Of a stretch of DNA of 37,800 nucleotides, positions 9,733 through 19,473 are shown one piece after another. The notes under the pieces were generated by a model. It was not told the DNA's origin. It saw only the letters and a program-made list of their open reading frames with translations, and did no database searches. How positions within the stretch are numbered: position 1 is the first letter of the stretch; each line of letters starts with the position of its first letter. Source of the DNA: Lachnospiraceae bacterium (lineage in GTDB: Bacteria; Bacillota; Clostridia; Lachnospirales; Lachnospiraceae); the NCBI GenBank assembly GCA_016282435.1, contig JAEEKN010000190.1, positions 1 through 37,800 on the forward strand. Direction: 5' to 3'. The translations under genes were made by a program, and so were the position numbers.

Positions 9733-12570
9733 ATGGATAACGAATATTTATTGCTCATAGACGGTTCGAGTTTGCTGACAACACAGTACTACGGCAATCT
9801 TCCCAGGGAGATCCTTTTCGCGAAAAACGATGAAGAGAAGAAAAAGCACTATCACAAGATAATGCAGACCAAGACGGGCATTTATACCAATGCTGTTTAT
9901 GGTTTTATGAGAACGCTCTTAAAAATCATAAACGAACAGAAGCCAAAGTATCTCGCCATAGCATGGGATAAAAGCAGGAATACTTTTAGGCGTGAGATAT
10001 ACAGTGAGTATAAGGGAAACCGCGGAGAGACACCTGCCCCGTTAAAGGAACAGTTTATTCTCTGTGAAGAATTACTCGAAAAGATGGGCATCAGGCAGTT
10101 TATGGATGACAGGTTCGAAGCAGATGATTTCTGCGGTACGCTGTCCAAGAAGTTTGAAAATGAGCTCCCTGTAAAGATATTTACGAAGGATAACGATTAC
10201 CTTCAGCTCGTAACTGAACGTACGGGTCTTTGGCTCATGCATTCGACTGCACAGAAAACAGACGAACTGTATAAAAAATACGGTATCGCTCAGGATGGAA
10301 GCGTGCCGGAGAGAGCATTCCCGCTCACCAAGGAACTTGTAAAGCAGGAATTCGGAGTATGGCCCGAATCCATAAATTCATTAAAAGGACTTCAGGGCGA
10401 TTCATCAGATAACATAAAGGGAGTACCCGGGGTAGGACCCGCTACTGCGGTAGCTCTTATCGCAAAGTACGGAAGTGTTGAAGCTCTGTACGATGATATC
10501 AGGGATCTCTCTGACAAGGAGCAGAAGGCAAAGGCAGCAGAATGGAAGACAGAACTCGGGATCAGCAGGTCACCTTTCGGTCCTTTGTTAAAACAAAGCG
10601 ATACAGAGCTTGTGGGTGAAAAGGCTGCCATGATCAGCAAACAGCTGGCAACCATAAAATGTGACATCCCGCTTGAGATAACACTTAGTGATCTCGAATA
10701 TAAGCCCGATATCAATGCTGTAAGGAACGAATTTGCACGACTTGAGTTTAACTCGTTAAAGATAGAGAGTAACGCATCGGATACAAACAAAAAGAAGAAT
10801 GAGACAGAGATCATTACAGATTTTAACAGGGCGCTTGTATTAAAAGAGGAACTGTTAAAACAGACGGGTATCCTGGGATGTGCCATATGCTATGATGACG
10901 GATCGAGGATAAAAGGTTATGCGCCGGAGACCATACTTGGCATGGCGTTTGCCGGTGAGGGGAAGAACTATTATATCAGCTGTGAAGGCTTTATAACCGG
11001 TGAATTGTTGTCGGATATCCTGAAATCGCTTATCGCGGCAGATAAGCATATAAGCTTTATAGATATAAAGAAGGCATTTAAGATAATCGGTGAGATACGA
11101 ATAAGAAACTGCTTTGACGTATCGATAGCGGCGTATCTTATGAATCCGCTTCTTGGAAGTTACCTCTATAATGACGTAGCTTCTATAGCAGGAACGGACA
11201 TACCTGCATCAAGGCAGGAGATCATAGGTAAATTAACATATAAAGAGGCATTTGAACAAAAGCCCGAAGCACTTCGCAGTCTTCTGATAAAAGAGGCCGA
11301 GACGGCGTTCGAGTGTACCGAAATACTTATAAATGAACTAAAAGAAGCCGGTATGTATAAACTCTACACCGATATAGAACTTCCTCTGACCATGGTACTA
11401 AAGCAGATGGAGGAGAACGGAGTAAGGGTTCTAAAGGACGCGCTCGATGAATTCGGCAGCAGGCTCGACAAAGAAATCGGGGTGCTGGAAGAGGCAATAT
11501 ACGAGGGCTGCGGAGAAAAGTTCAATATTAACTCTCCGAAACAGCTCGGAACCATATTGTTTGAAAAACTAAAACTTCCTTATGGGAAAAAGACCAAAAC
11601 GGGATATTCCACATCTGCGGATGTACTCGAAAAACTGAAGCTGGAAGACCCTGTAGTTGAGAAAATACTGAATTACAGGACTCTTAGTAAACTGAAGTCC
11701 ACGTATGCAGAAGGACTAAAGGACTATATAGATGACGACGGAAGGATCAGGACCAGCCTGAACCAGACTGTCACAGCGACAGGCAGGCTTTCAAGTACGG
11801 AACCAAATCTCCAGAACATTCCCATCAGGGAATCTGTAGGAAGGGAACTTCGAAAGGTTTTCGTACCGGATGAAGGTAAAATATTCATAGATGCCGATTA
11901 TTCGCAGATAGAACTGAGGATACTGGCATCCCTGTCAGGTGACGAAAGACTCATAGACGCCTACAGGAACTCAGCGGATATCCATCAGAGCACAGCGGCA
12001 GCAGTATTCAAAGTGCCGGTGGAGGAAGTGACTAAGGAACTCAGAAGCCGTGCCAAGGCTGTAAACTTCGGTATAGTGTACGGTATCAGTTCATTCGGAC
12101 TGGGTACAGACTTAAATATTTCGAGAAAAGAAGCAGAGGGCTATATAAAGAGCTATTTTGAGACATATCCCGGGGTAAAGAAATATCTCGATACTCAGGT
12201 GGCAGACGCCGGGAAAAACGGTTACAGTACTACTCTTTGCGGTAGAAGGAGACCCATACCGGAACTTACGTCCACAAACTTCATGCAGAGGTCTTTCGGT
12301 GAGAGAATAGCCATGAATTCACCGGTCCAGGGCAGTGCGGCAGATATCATCAAAATAGCCATGCTGAAGGTGTATGAAAGACTCAAGGCAGAATGTCCCG
12401 AAGCAAAACTTTTACTGCAGATACACGATGAACTGCTGGTTGAAGTAGATGAAGAAAAAGCTGATATTGTAGAAAAAATCATGACTGAAGAGATGCAGTC
12501 GGCAGTGGACCTTCCAGTATCGCTTGAAGTGGGTGTGGCCCGCGGAAAAAGCTGGTATGAAGCTCATTAA
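9733..12570 (+). CDS. polA: DNA polymerase I
   Basis: 5'-nuclease domain (LKGLQGDSSDNIKGVPGVGPATA), TATGRLSSTEPNLQNIPIR, DADYSQIELRILASLSGD, AVNFGIVYGISSFGL, QIHDELLVEV. Confidence 0.98.
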   Translation: MDNEYLLLIDGSSLLTTQYYGNLPREILFAKNDEEKKKHYHKIMQTKTGIYTNAVYGFMRTLLKIINEQKPKYLAIAWDKSRNTFRREIYSEYKGNRGETPAPLKEQFILCEELLEKMGIRQFMDDRFEADDFCGTLSKKFENELPVKIFTKDNDYLQLVTERTGLWLMHSTAQKTDELYKKYGIAQDGSVPERAFPLTKELVKQEFGVWPESINSLKGLQGDSSDNIKGVPGVGPATAVALIAKYGSVEALYDDIRDLSDKEQKAKAAEWKTELGISRSPFGPLLKQSDTELVGEKAAMISKQLATIKCDIPLEITLSDLEYKPDINAVRNEFARLEFNSLKIESNASDTNKKKNETEIITDFNRALVLKEELLKQTGILGCAICYDDGSRIKGYAPETILGMAFAGEGKNYYISCEGFITGELLSDILKSLIAADKHISFIDIKKAFKIIGEIRIRNCFDVSIAAYLMNPLLGSYLYNDVASIAGTDIPASRQEIIGKLTYKEAFEQKPEALRSLLIKEAETAFECTEILINELKEAGMYKLYTDIELPLTMVLKQMEENGVRVLKDALDEFGSRLDKEIGVLEEAIYEGCGEKFNINSPKQLGTILFEKLKLPYGKKTKTGYSTSADVLEKLKLEDPVVEKILNYRTLSKLKSTYAEGLKDYIDDDGRIRTSLNQTVTATGRLSSTEPNLQNIPIRESVGRELRKVFVPDEGKIFIDADYSQIELRILASLSGDERLIDAYRNSADIHQSTAAAVFKVPVEEVTKELRSRAKAVNFGIVYGISSFGLGTDLNISRKEAEGYIKSYFETYPGVKKYLDTQVADAGKNGYSTTLCGRRRPIPELTSTNFMQRSFGERIAMNSPVQGSAADIIKIAMLKVYERLKAECPEAKLLLQIHDELLVEVDEEKADIVEKIMTEEMQSAVDLPVSLEVGVARGKSWYEAH

Positions 12571-12598
12571 CATTTCAAATATGAGAGGTGGATGACGG

Positions 12599-13198
12599 AT
12601 GAAAGTCATAGGGCTTACCGGTGGGATAGGTAGCGGTAAATCATTTGTAGCGGATATAGCGGAAAAGCATTTTAATATCCTGCATATAAATACCGACGAG
12701 ATAGCACGAAGGCAGATGCTAAAAGGCGGAACAAGCTATGGAAAAGTAGTGGAAGAGTTTTCAAAGTATTCGGATCGGTTATTGGATGAAGACGGAGAGA
12801 TAAACCGTCAGGTTCTGGGAAAAATAGTCCTTAACGATGAAAATCTTATAAAAAAGCTTGATTCGCTTACTCATCCCGATGTAATAGAAGAAGTAAACGG
12901 GATAATAGCTTCGGAAAAAGAGAAGAAGGAAAAGGATGCGGTTCTCATAGAGACGGCACTTTTATACGAAGCAGGTATAGACGGCATGTGCGATGAAGTT
13001 TGGTATGTATATGCACCGATGGCTACCAGAAGAAGGCGGCTCAAAGATTCCAGAGGGTACAGTGAAGAGAAGATAGACGGTTTCTTTAGCAAACAGCACT
13101 CTGAGGAAGACTTTTTAAGGCTGGCAGACAGAACGGTTCCGAACGGTGAGGATGTTACGGAAGCGGATATGGTGAAAATTATTAAAGGGTATTTGTGA
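12599..13198 (+). CDS. coaE: Dephospho-CoA kinase
   Basis: MKVIGLTGGIGSGKSFVADI, NTDEIARR, LTHPDV, VLIETALLYEAG; follows polA. Confidence 0.96.
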   Translation: MKVIGLTGGIGSGKSFVADIAEKHFNILHINTDEIARRQMLKGGTSYGKVVEEFSKYSDRLLDEDGEINRQVLGKIVLNDENLIKKLDSLTHPDVIEEVNGIIASEKEKKEKDAVLIETALLYEAGIDGMCDEVWYVYAPMATRRRRLKDSRGYSEEKIDGFFSKQHSEEDFLRLADRTVPNGEDVTEADMVKIIKGYL

Positions 13199-13297
13199 AA
13201 TTTATTACACATAATCCGGCATAAAAGGAAAAATAAGTTAAAGAAGTATAAAAATTAATATATACATATAAAAATATACAGAAACGGAGATAACAGT

Positions 13298-15367
13298 ATG
13301 AATGAGATTAAATTCCCTGATAACACAGTATTTGGCCTGGATATAGGCACAAGAAGCGTTGTTGGTACCGTAGGTTACATGAAGCCTACAGGAGAGTTTG
13401 TGATCCTGTCACAGAAGACAGAGTGTCATGAGACCAGAGCTATGCTTGACGGACAGATCCATGATATTGACAAGGTTACTGAGACGGTCCAGAAAGTAAA
13501 AACAGAGCTTGAAACAGAACTGGGCAGGGAACTGAAGACCGTTTGCATAGCAGCTGCGGGCAGAGTACTGAAGACCATAAATATCAGGGTGGAATATGAC
13601 CTCGGTGAGGAAAACACCGTAAACGAAGAGATGCTCCACAATCTTGAAATGCTCGGTATGGAGCAGGCAAAAGAAAATGTTCATTCCGAATCGGATGACG
13701 ATACCGAATATTTCTGCGTAGGATATTCGATAGTAAGATATTATCTCGGAAGTGTACAGCTCACAAATCTTATCGGACATCACGGAAAGAAAATCGCAGC
13801 TGATTTTCTGGCTACATTCCTCCCGAAAGATGTAATAGACGGTCTCTATACCGTATGTGAGAGAGTAAAGCTGAACGTACTGAGCCTTACACTTGAACCT
13901 ATAGCAGCCATCAATATAGCTATTCCGGAAAAGTTCAGGCTCCTGAACCTGGCTTTGGTAGATATCGGCGCCGGAACATCGGATATCTGTATCACAAAAG
14001 AGGGTACCATCACAGGATACGGCATGCTTCCGTGCGCAGGTGATTTCCTGACCGAAAGCATCATGTACGAACTTCTCACAGATTTCCCTACGGCAGAGAA
14101 TATCAAGCTGGCATATGCAAAGAAAAGAAAAAAGATGCAGTACAGGGATGTTATGGGAAGCCGTCAGGTTATAGAAGCTACAAAAGTAAAAGAGATACTT
14201 GAAAGTCCCTTCAGGAAACTGACCGCATCAATATCGGACAAGATAAAGGAACTTAACGGAGGAGACAAGGTAGGAGCTGTATTTATCGTAGGCGGCGGCG
14301 GAAAGAACGCTGAATTTACCGAGATGCTGGCAGAAGCTATGGGTCTTCCGAAGACCAGAGTGGTTCTGAGAGGTAAAGAGGTATTTACAACCGTGACCAC
14401 ACAGGAAGGTAAGTCGGTAAAGGATCCGATGCTTGTAACACCTATCGGAATCTGCATGAATTATTACAAGAATAACAACAATTTTATAACACTCACTATA
14501 AACGGTGTGGAGATAAAGCTGTATGATAACGGCAATTTGAACGTTATGGATGCCATCGTAAGCTACGGTATGTCAAACGCAGGAATCTTCCCAAAGAGGG
14601 GTGCGGATCTGAAGTATACCGTAAACGGTGCAGAGAGAGTGGCAAGAGGCAAGAATGGTGACTCATCCGTTATCATAATAAATAATGAGGAGAGCAGCGT
14701 GACCGCGCCGATAGCATCCGGTGATGATATAGTGGTAAAGGAATCGACCGTAGGAGAAAAAGGCCATATAAAGATCTCCGAGATACCTGAGTACAAGGAA
14801 GGAATCTTCTTTATAATAAACGGCAAGCAGTCTCAGTTTGAAAGAAAAGTAAAGGTAAACGGTGAGGAAAAACAGGCTGATTATGATGTAAAAGAGGGCG
14901 ATTCCATAGAAATAGCCGATTACTATACTTTGAGCGAATTGTTTACAATACTTGATGTGTCAGAGCAGTTTAAGGTGACCGTGAACAATAAAGAAATCGA
15001 TATGGCTTCATACGATAAAGATGAAAAAGTATTCGGTAATTATATAATTGATGTTACATCGGCACCTGTATCCGTTTCAAGACCGGCTGCAGCACCGGCA
15101 GAGCCGGAAGTTAAGGCGGTACCCCATATGCCTTCGTTCATGAACCAAAAAAAAACTGACGAGATAACAGTGACCGTAAACAAGACACAGGTAACCTTAA
15201 AAGGCAAAACAAGTTATACATTTGTTGATATCCTTGATTTCTATACGTTTAACATCACTGCTGCAACAGGCAACAAGCTGATAACAAAAGTAAACGGAAA
15301 AGAAGCGGACTTCTTTACTGCCATAAAGGAAGGCGATGTGGCTGAATTATACTGGGAGAAGATCTGA
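13298..15367 (+). CDS. FtsA-like (SHS2/actin-fold) protein with ~280-aa C-terminal beta-rich extension
   Basis: FGLDIGTRSVVGTVGYM, AAAGRVLKT, LALVDIGAGTSDICITKEGTI, FIVGGGGKNAEFTEMLAEAMGLPKTRV. The C-terminus has repeated '…VNG…IKEGD…EL' blocks. Confidence 0.88.
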   Translation: MNEIKFPDNTVFGLDIGTRSVVGTVGYMKPTGEFVILSQKTECHETRAMLDGQIHDIDKVTETVQKVKTELETELGRELKTVCIAAAGRVLKTINIRVEYDLGEENTVNEEMLHNLEMLGMEQAKENVHSESDDDTEYFCVGYSIVRYYLGSVQLTNLIGHHGKKIAADFLATFLPKDVIDGLYTVCERVKLNVLSLTLEPIAAINIAIPEKFRLLNLALVDIGAGTSDICITKEGTITGYGMLPCAGDFLTESIMYELLTDFPTAENIKLAYAKKRKKMQYRDVMGSRQVIEATKVKEILESPFRKLTASISDKIKELNGGDKVGAVFIVGGGGKNAEFTEMLAEAMGLPKTRVVLRGKEVFTTVTTQEGKSVKDPMLVTPIGICMNYYKNNNNFITLTINGVEIKLYDNGNLNVMDAIVSYGMSNAGIFPKRGADLKYTVNGAERVARGKNGDSSVIIINNEESSVTAPIASGDDIVVKESTVGEKGHIKISEIPEYKEGIFFIINGKQSQFERKVKVNGEEKQADYDVKEGDSIEIADYYTLSELFTILDVSEQFKVTVNNKEIDMASYDKDEKVFGNYIIDVTSAPVSVSRPAAAPAEPEVKAVPHMPSFMNQKKTDEITVTVNKTQVTLKGKTSYTFVDILDFYTFNITAATGNKLITKVNGKEADFFTAIKEGDVAELYWEKI

Positions 15368-16155
15368 TGGAATTTTGCAGTATAGCGAGCGGCAGCAGCG
15401 GTAACTGTATATTTGTGGGAACCGATGAAGCAAATATACTGATAGACGCGGGAGTAAGCGCAAAAAAAATATGTGAAGGCCTTAGAGGTATAGATATAGA
15501 TCCTTTTGATATTGACGGAATTTTTATCACACACGAACATGTGGATCATATCCAGGGACTTCAGAATTTTGTGAAAAAGTACGGCACAAAAGTGTTTGGA
15601 ACGGCTAAAACCCTGAAGGCGATATACAGCAAAGGGAACGGCGAATTCGGGGAGAGTGAATTTGAAGAAATAAATCCGGATATTGACATTTGTTTAAAAG
15701 ATGCTATAATTACTCCGTTTGCTGTTTCTCATGATGCGGCCGATCCGGTAGGGTATCGTGTCGAATCCGGAGGAAAAAGATTTGCGGTAGCCACAGACCT
15801 CGGTACCTTTGATGATTATATAGTGGAACACTTAAAGGAACTCGATGGATTGTGTCTTGAAGCAAATCATGACATAAACATGTTGATGGTAGGAAAATAT
15901 CCGTACCAGCTGAAACAACGTGTCGCAGGACCGAAGGGGCATCTTTCAAACGATGCAGCCGCGGATCTTCTGTGCAGGATTTTCTGTGACAGGTTGAAAT
16001 ATGTACTGCTTATTCATCTGAGTAAGGATAATAACTATGCCGAACTGGCATACGAAACAGTGAGAGCAGAGCTTCTCACAAGATGTCCGCACAGGGAACT
16101 GACCCTTCATGTAGCGGGAAGAAACACTCCGTCGGACATTTTTTCGATACTGTGA
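15367..16155 (+). CDS. MBL-fold metallo-hydrolase (WalJ/YycJ-like)
   Basis: FCSIASGSSGNCIFVGTDEANILIDAGVSAKKI, GIFITHEHVDHIQGL, AVSHDAADPVGYRVESGGKRFAVATDLG, LEANHDINML, GHLSNDAAADLL. Confidence 0.93.
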   Translation: MEFCSIASGSSGNCIFVGTDEANILIDAGVSAKKICEGLRGIDIDPFDIDGIFITHEHVDHIQGLQNFVKKYGTKVFGTAKTLKAIYSKGNGEFGESEFEEINPDIDICLKDAIITPFAVSHDAADPVGYRVESGGKRFAVATDLGTFDDYIVEHLKELDGLCLEANHDINMLMVGKYPYQLKQRVAGPKGHLSNDAAADLLCRIFCDRLKYVLLIHLSKDNNYAELAYETVRAELLTRCPHRELTLHVAGRNTPSDIFSIL

Positions 16156-16181
16156 TATTTCACAGGAAATTAACACATGGT

Positions 16182-16210
16182 TTGAAATTTTGTTAAAATA
16201 TAGATATAAC
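16182..16210 (+). promoter_or_regulatory. Sigma-A promoter TTGAAA-N17-TATAAC
   Basis: Hexamers with 17-bp spacer directly upstream of the ACT-domain gene. Confidence 0.6.
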
Positions 16211-16224
16211 ATGGAGGAAGCAAA

Positions 16225-16497
16225 GTGCAAAAGGTAGTCATTACTGTATTAGGCAAAGATAAGGTTGGAATCATGGCAAAAGTCTGCACATATCTTGCAG
16301 ATAAAGGAATCAATATTTTAGATATCTCACAGACCATAGTATCCGGTTATTTCAATATGATGATGATCGCAGATATGGGACAGGCAGGAGGAGACTTTGA
16401 GAAAGTCAGAACCGAACTTGATGAACTCGGAAACGGTATCGGCGTTCAGGTAAGGATCCAGCGTGAAGATATTTTTGATATGATGCATAGACTTTGA
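16225..16497 (+). CDS. ACT domain protein (UPF0237)
   Basis: [51 protein letters not shown] start with RBS GGAGGAAG. Confidence 0.95.
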   Translation: MQKVVITVLGKDKVGIMAKVCTYLADKGINILDISQTIVSGYFNMMMIADMGQAGGDFEKVRTELDELGNGIGVQVRIQREDIFDMMHRL

Positions 16498-16514
16498 TAG
16501 AAGGAGTAATTAAC

Positions 16515-17879
16515 GTGATTAACATTTCGGAAGTAAATGAAACGAATGAAATGATACAGCATGAGAACCTTGATGTACGTACCATCACGATGGGTATCAG
16601 TCTTTTTGACTGTATTGATTCGTCTCTGGAGAAAACCAGGAAAAACATATACGACAAAATATGCTATAAAGCAGGGAAACTGGTAGAAACAGGAGAGCAT
16701 ATTTCAAAAAGCTACGGTATACCTGTAGTAAACAAGCGTATATCTGTCACCCCCATTGCTACGGTAGGATCGTCCTGCTGTATGTCTGAAGAACATTATG
16801 TGGAGCTGGCTAAGACTCTTGACAAGGCTGCGGAAAACGTAGGCGTAAACCTGATAGGCGGTTATTCGGCTATGCTTGCCAAAGGTAATACCGATAAGGA
16901 ATTGGTATTCCTTAATTCGATACCTCAGGCATTAAAGGTTACTTCCAGAGTGTGCAGCTCTGTAAATGTCGGATCTTCCAGAACCGGTATAAACATGGAT
17001 GCCGTAAGACGTATGGGTGACATAGTTCATGAGACGGCTGTTGCTTCATACGGTACAGAGAGTCTCGGAGCGGCAAAGCTTGTGGTATTCTGCAATGCTC
17101 CCGATGACAATCCTTTTATGGCAGGCGCTTTCCACGGTATCACAGAGGGTGAGAGTGTCATAAATGTCGGCGTCAGCGGTCCCGGCGTTGTAAAGAAGGC
17201 ACTGGAATCCGCCAGAGATGCCAATTTTGAGGTACTTTGCGAGACTATAAAGAAAACAGCTTTTAAGATTACAAGAGTAGGTCAGCTCGTAGCACGTGAA
17301 GCTGCACAGATGCTAGGCGTTCCTTTCGGAATCGTAGATCTGTCACTGGCTCCCACCCCTGCGGTAGGTGACAGTGTAGCAGATATACTAAAGGAGATAG
17401 GACTCGAACATCCCGGAGCACCCGGAACCACAGCCGCACTTGCGCTTCTGAACGATCAGGTGAAGAAGGGCGGCGTTATGGCGAGCTCATACGTCGGCGG
17501 CTTGAGCGGAGCATTTATACCCGTTAGTGAAGATCAGGGTATGATAGATGCGGTGGAAGCAGGAGCACTGACTCTTGAAAAGCTTGAGGCAATGACCTGC
17601 GTATGTTCTGTAGGTCTTGATATGATAGCCATTCCCGGAGATACTTCTTCGGAAACCATCGCCGGTATCATCGCCGATGAAATGGCTATCGGTATGATAA
17701 ACAACAAAACAACTGCAGTCAGACTTATTCCTGCCATCGGTATGAAAGTCGGTGACAGCCTGAACTTCGGCGGTCTGTTCGGTTACGCACCCGTTATGCC
17801 TGTAAATACATTTGCATGCAATAAGTTCGTAAACCGCGGAGGTAGAATTCCGGCTCCGATACACAGCTTTAAGAACTGA
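16515..17879 (+). CDS. UPF0210/DUF711 (PFL-like) family protein
   Basis: [84 protein letters not shown] start at 16515 preferred (AAGGAG at 16501); the ORF track starts at TTG 16494. Confidence 0.94.
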   Translation: MINISEVNETNEMIQHENLDVRTITMGISLFDCIDSSLEKTRKNIYDKICYKAGKLVETGEHISKSYGIPVVNKRISVTPIATVGSSCCMSEEHYVELAKTLDKAAENVGVNLIGGYSAMLAKGNTDKELVFLNSIPQALKVTSRVCSSVNVGSSRTGINMDAVRRMGDIVHETAVASYGTESLGAAKLVVFCNAPDDNPFMAGAFHGITEGESVINVGVSGPGVVKKALESARDANFEVLCETIKKTAFKITRVGQLVAREAAQMLGVPFGIVDLSLAPTPAVGDSVADILKEIGLEHPGAPGTTAALALLNDQVKKGGVMASSYVGGLSGAFIPVSEDQGMIDAVEAGALTLEKLEAMTCVCSVGLDMIAIPGDTSSETIAGIIADEMAIGMINNKTTAVRLIPAIGMKVGDSLNFGGLFGYAPVMPVNTFACNKFVNRGGRIPAPIHSFKN

Positions 17880-17898
17880 TTGTACATGAGGAATGGAA

Positions 17899-19458
17899 AT
17901 GAAAGATTTTGATGACGAGAACCTGGAGTTCGATGACGATCTCCCGGAACTTGACCTGAGCGATCTGGATTTTTTGGATGAAGAAACAACGAAAGAATCC
18001 AAACACACTCAGCTGAAGAAGTATGAAGAAGATCTCGATGATTCGGAGGATCTGGCCGAGCTTATAAAAGCAGAGGCATTTAAGGCACTTGATGTACCTG
18101 AAGAACCATTAAAAGTTCCCAGCAAGTATTCACTTGATGAGGATGATGACGATGCAGAATACTTTGATTATACGGAAGATGATTTTGATGAGGATGACGG
18201 ATCAAAGAAATACAAGCATCTCGGATTAAAAATAGTACTCGGTATTATATTATTTTTCATGGCAGCCGCGGCTTTCCTGGTATTTACGAAGCCCGGAAGA
18301 AACATACTTACAAAGCTTGCCGGTATATGGATACATGACAATGTAAATAAGTATGTGGAGGATGATCCGTACTGGTATTATCCGACAGGTGTTGATAAGG
18401 ATAAGACGGGAACTGCTACCATTATCCCACTCGAAGATCCTACGCCTACGGATGAAGAGCTTGTAAAAGTAGTTACAAAGAACCGTTCGGAAGATTACGT
18501 AAAGACATATTTGTTGTTTGGTATTGAGGAAATAGGAGGTGCGGCAAATACCGATGCCATTCTTCTTTTATCGGTAAATACCAAGGATAAAAGGATTAAA
18601 CTGACTTCACTTCTTCGTGATACATACGTTGATATACCCGGATATTATCCGAACAAGATAAATTCCGTATATGCGCACGGTATGAAAACGGGTGAGACCA
18701 CCGAAGAGAAGAAGATGAACGGCGGACATCTGCTGATGGAGGTCATCTCCAATACATATGATATCGATATCACGGGCTTTGCCTGCGTAAACTTTAACAG
18801 TCTGGAGAAAATCGTGGACAGACTCGGAGGACTTGATCTTGAACTCGGCGGAACCGAGGCGGATTATCTGCGCAGGACCAATTATATATCGAATCCCGCA
18901 TACAGAACTGTTGTAAAGGGATGGAACCATATGAACGGCAATCAGGTTCTCGGATATTGCCGTGTAAGAAAGGTAGCAACCCTCGGAGGAGCGGCAAATG
19001 ATTACGGACGTACATTAAGACACAGACGTGTTATAAACGCCGTAGTTCAGCAGTATAAGAGCCTTTCTCTGACGGATATGTATTTTGTTCTTCAGGATAT
19101 TCTGGGATATGTTGTGACAGATCTCACTCAGGAACAGATATCCGAACTGTTAAGCGATGTAGTTGAAAACAAGATATTTGATATGGACCAGATGAGGCTT
19201 CCTGCCGATGAACTCTTTAGGGACAGCGGTAAGAAGGGCGTATTTAACGGAAAGTATAACGTAACTTACGCTATAGTACTTGACAAATATCGTGAAGAAA
19301 ATATAAAGAAGTTCCATGAATTCGTATTCTTGGACGGACAGGAGCCCGAGATAACCGGAGAGGCAGACTCGTCGGGTGAACCGGTACCTTCCGGAACGGT
19401 AACACCGGTCGCCACACCGGTTGCATCACCTACTGCTGCGCAGGCACAGGGTCAGTAA
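17899..19458 (+). CDS. LytR-CpsA-Psr (LCP) family protein 1, acidic N-terminal cytoplasmic tail, Pro/Thr-rich C-terminus
   Basis: One TM helix, then DAILLLSVNTKDKRIKLTSLLRDTYVDIPGYYPNKINSVYAHG, LGGLDLELGGTEADYL, HMNGNQVLGYCRVRKVA, DYGRTLRHRRVI. Confidence 0.94.
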   Translation: MKDFDDENLEFDDDLPELDLSDLDFLDEETTKESKHTQLKKYEEDLDDSEDLAELIKAEAFKALDVPEEPLKVPSKYSLDEDDDDAEYFDYTEDDFDEDDGSKKYKHLGLKIVLGIILFFMAAAAFLVFTKPGRNILTKLAGIWIHDNVNKYVEDDPYWYYPTGVDKDKTGTATIIPLEDPTPTDEELVKVVTKNRSEDYVKTYLLFGIEEIGGAANTDAILLLSVNTKDKRIKLTSLLRDTYVDIPGYYPNKINSVYAHGMKTGETTEEKKMNGGHLLMEVISNTYDIDITGFACVNFNSLEKIVDRLGGLDLELGGTEADYLRRTNYISNPAYRTVVKGWNHMNGNQVLGYCRVRKVATLGGAANDYGRTLRHRRVINAVVQQYKSLSLTDMYFVLQDILGYVVTDLTQEQISELLSDVVENKIFDMDQMRLPADELFRDSGKKGVFNGKYNVTYAIVLDKYREENIKKFHEFVFLDGQEPEITGEADSSGEPVPSGTVTPVATPVASPTAAQAQGQ

Positions 19459-19473
19459 TTTGGAGATTTTTAA

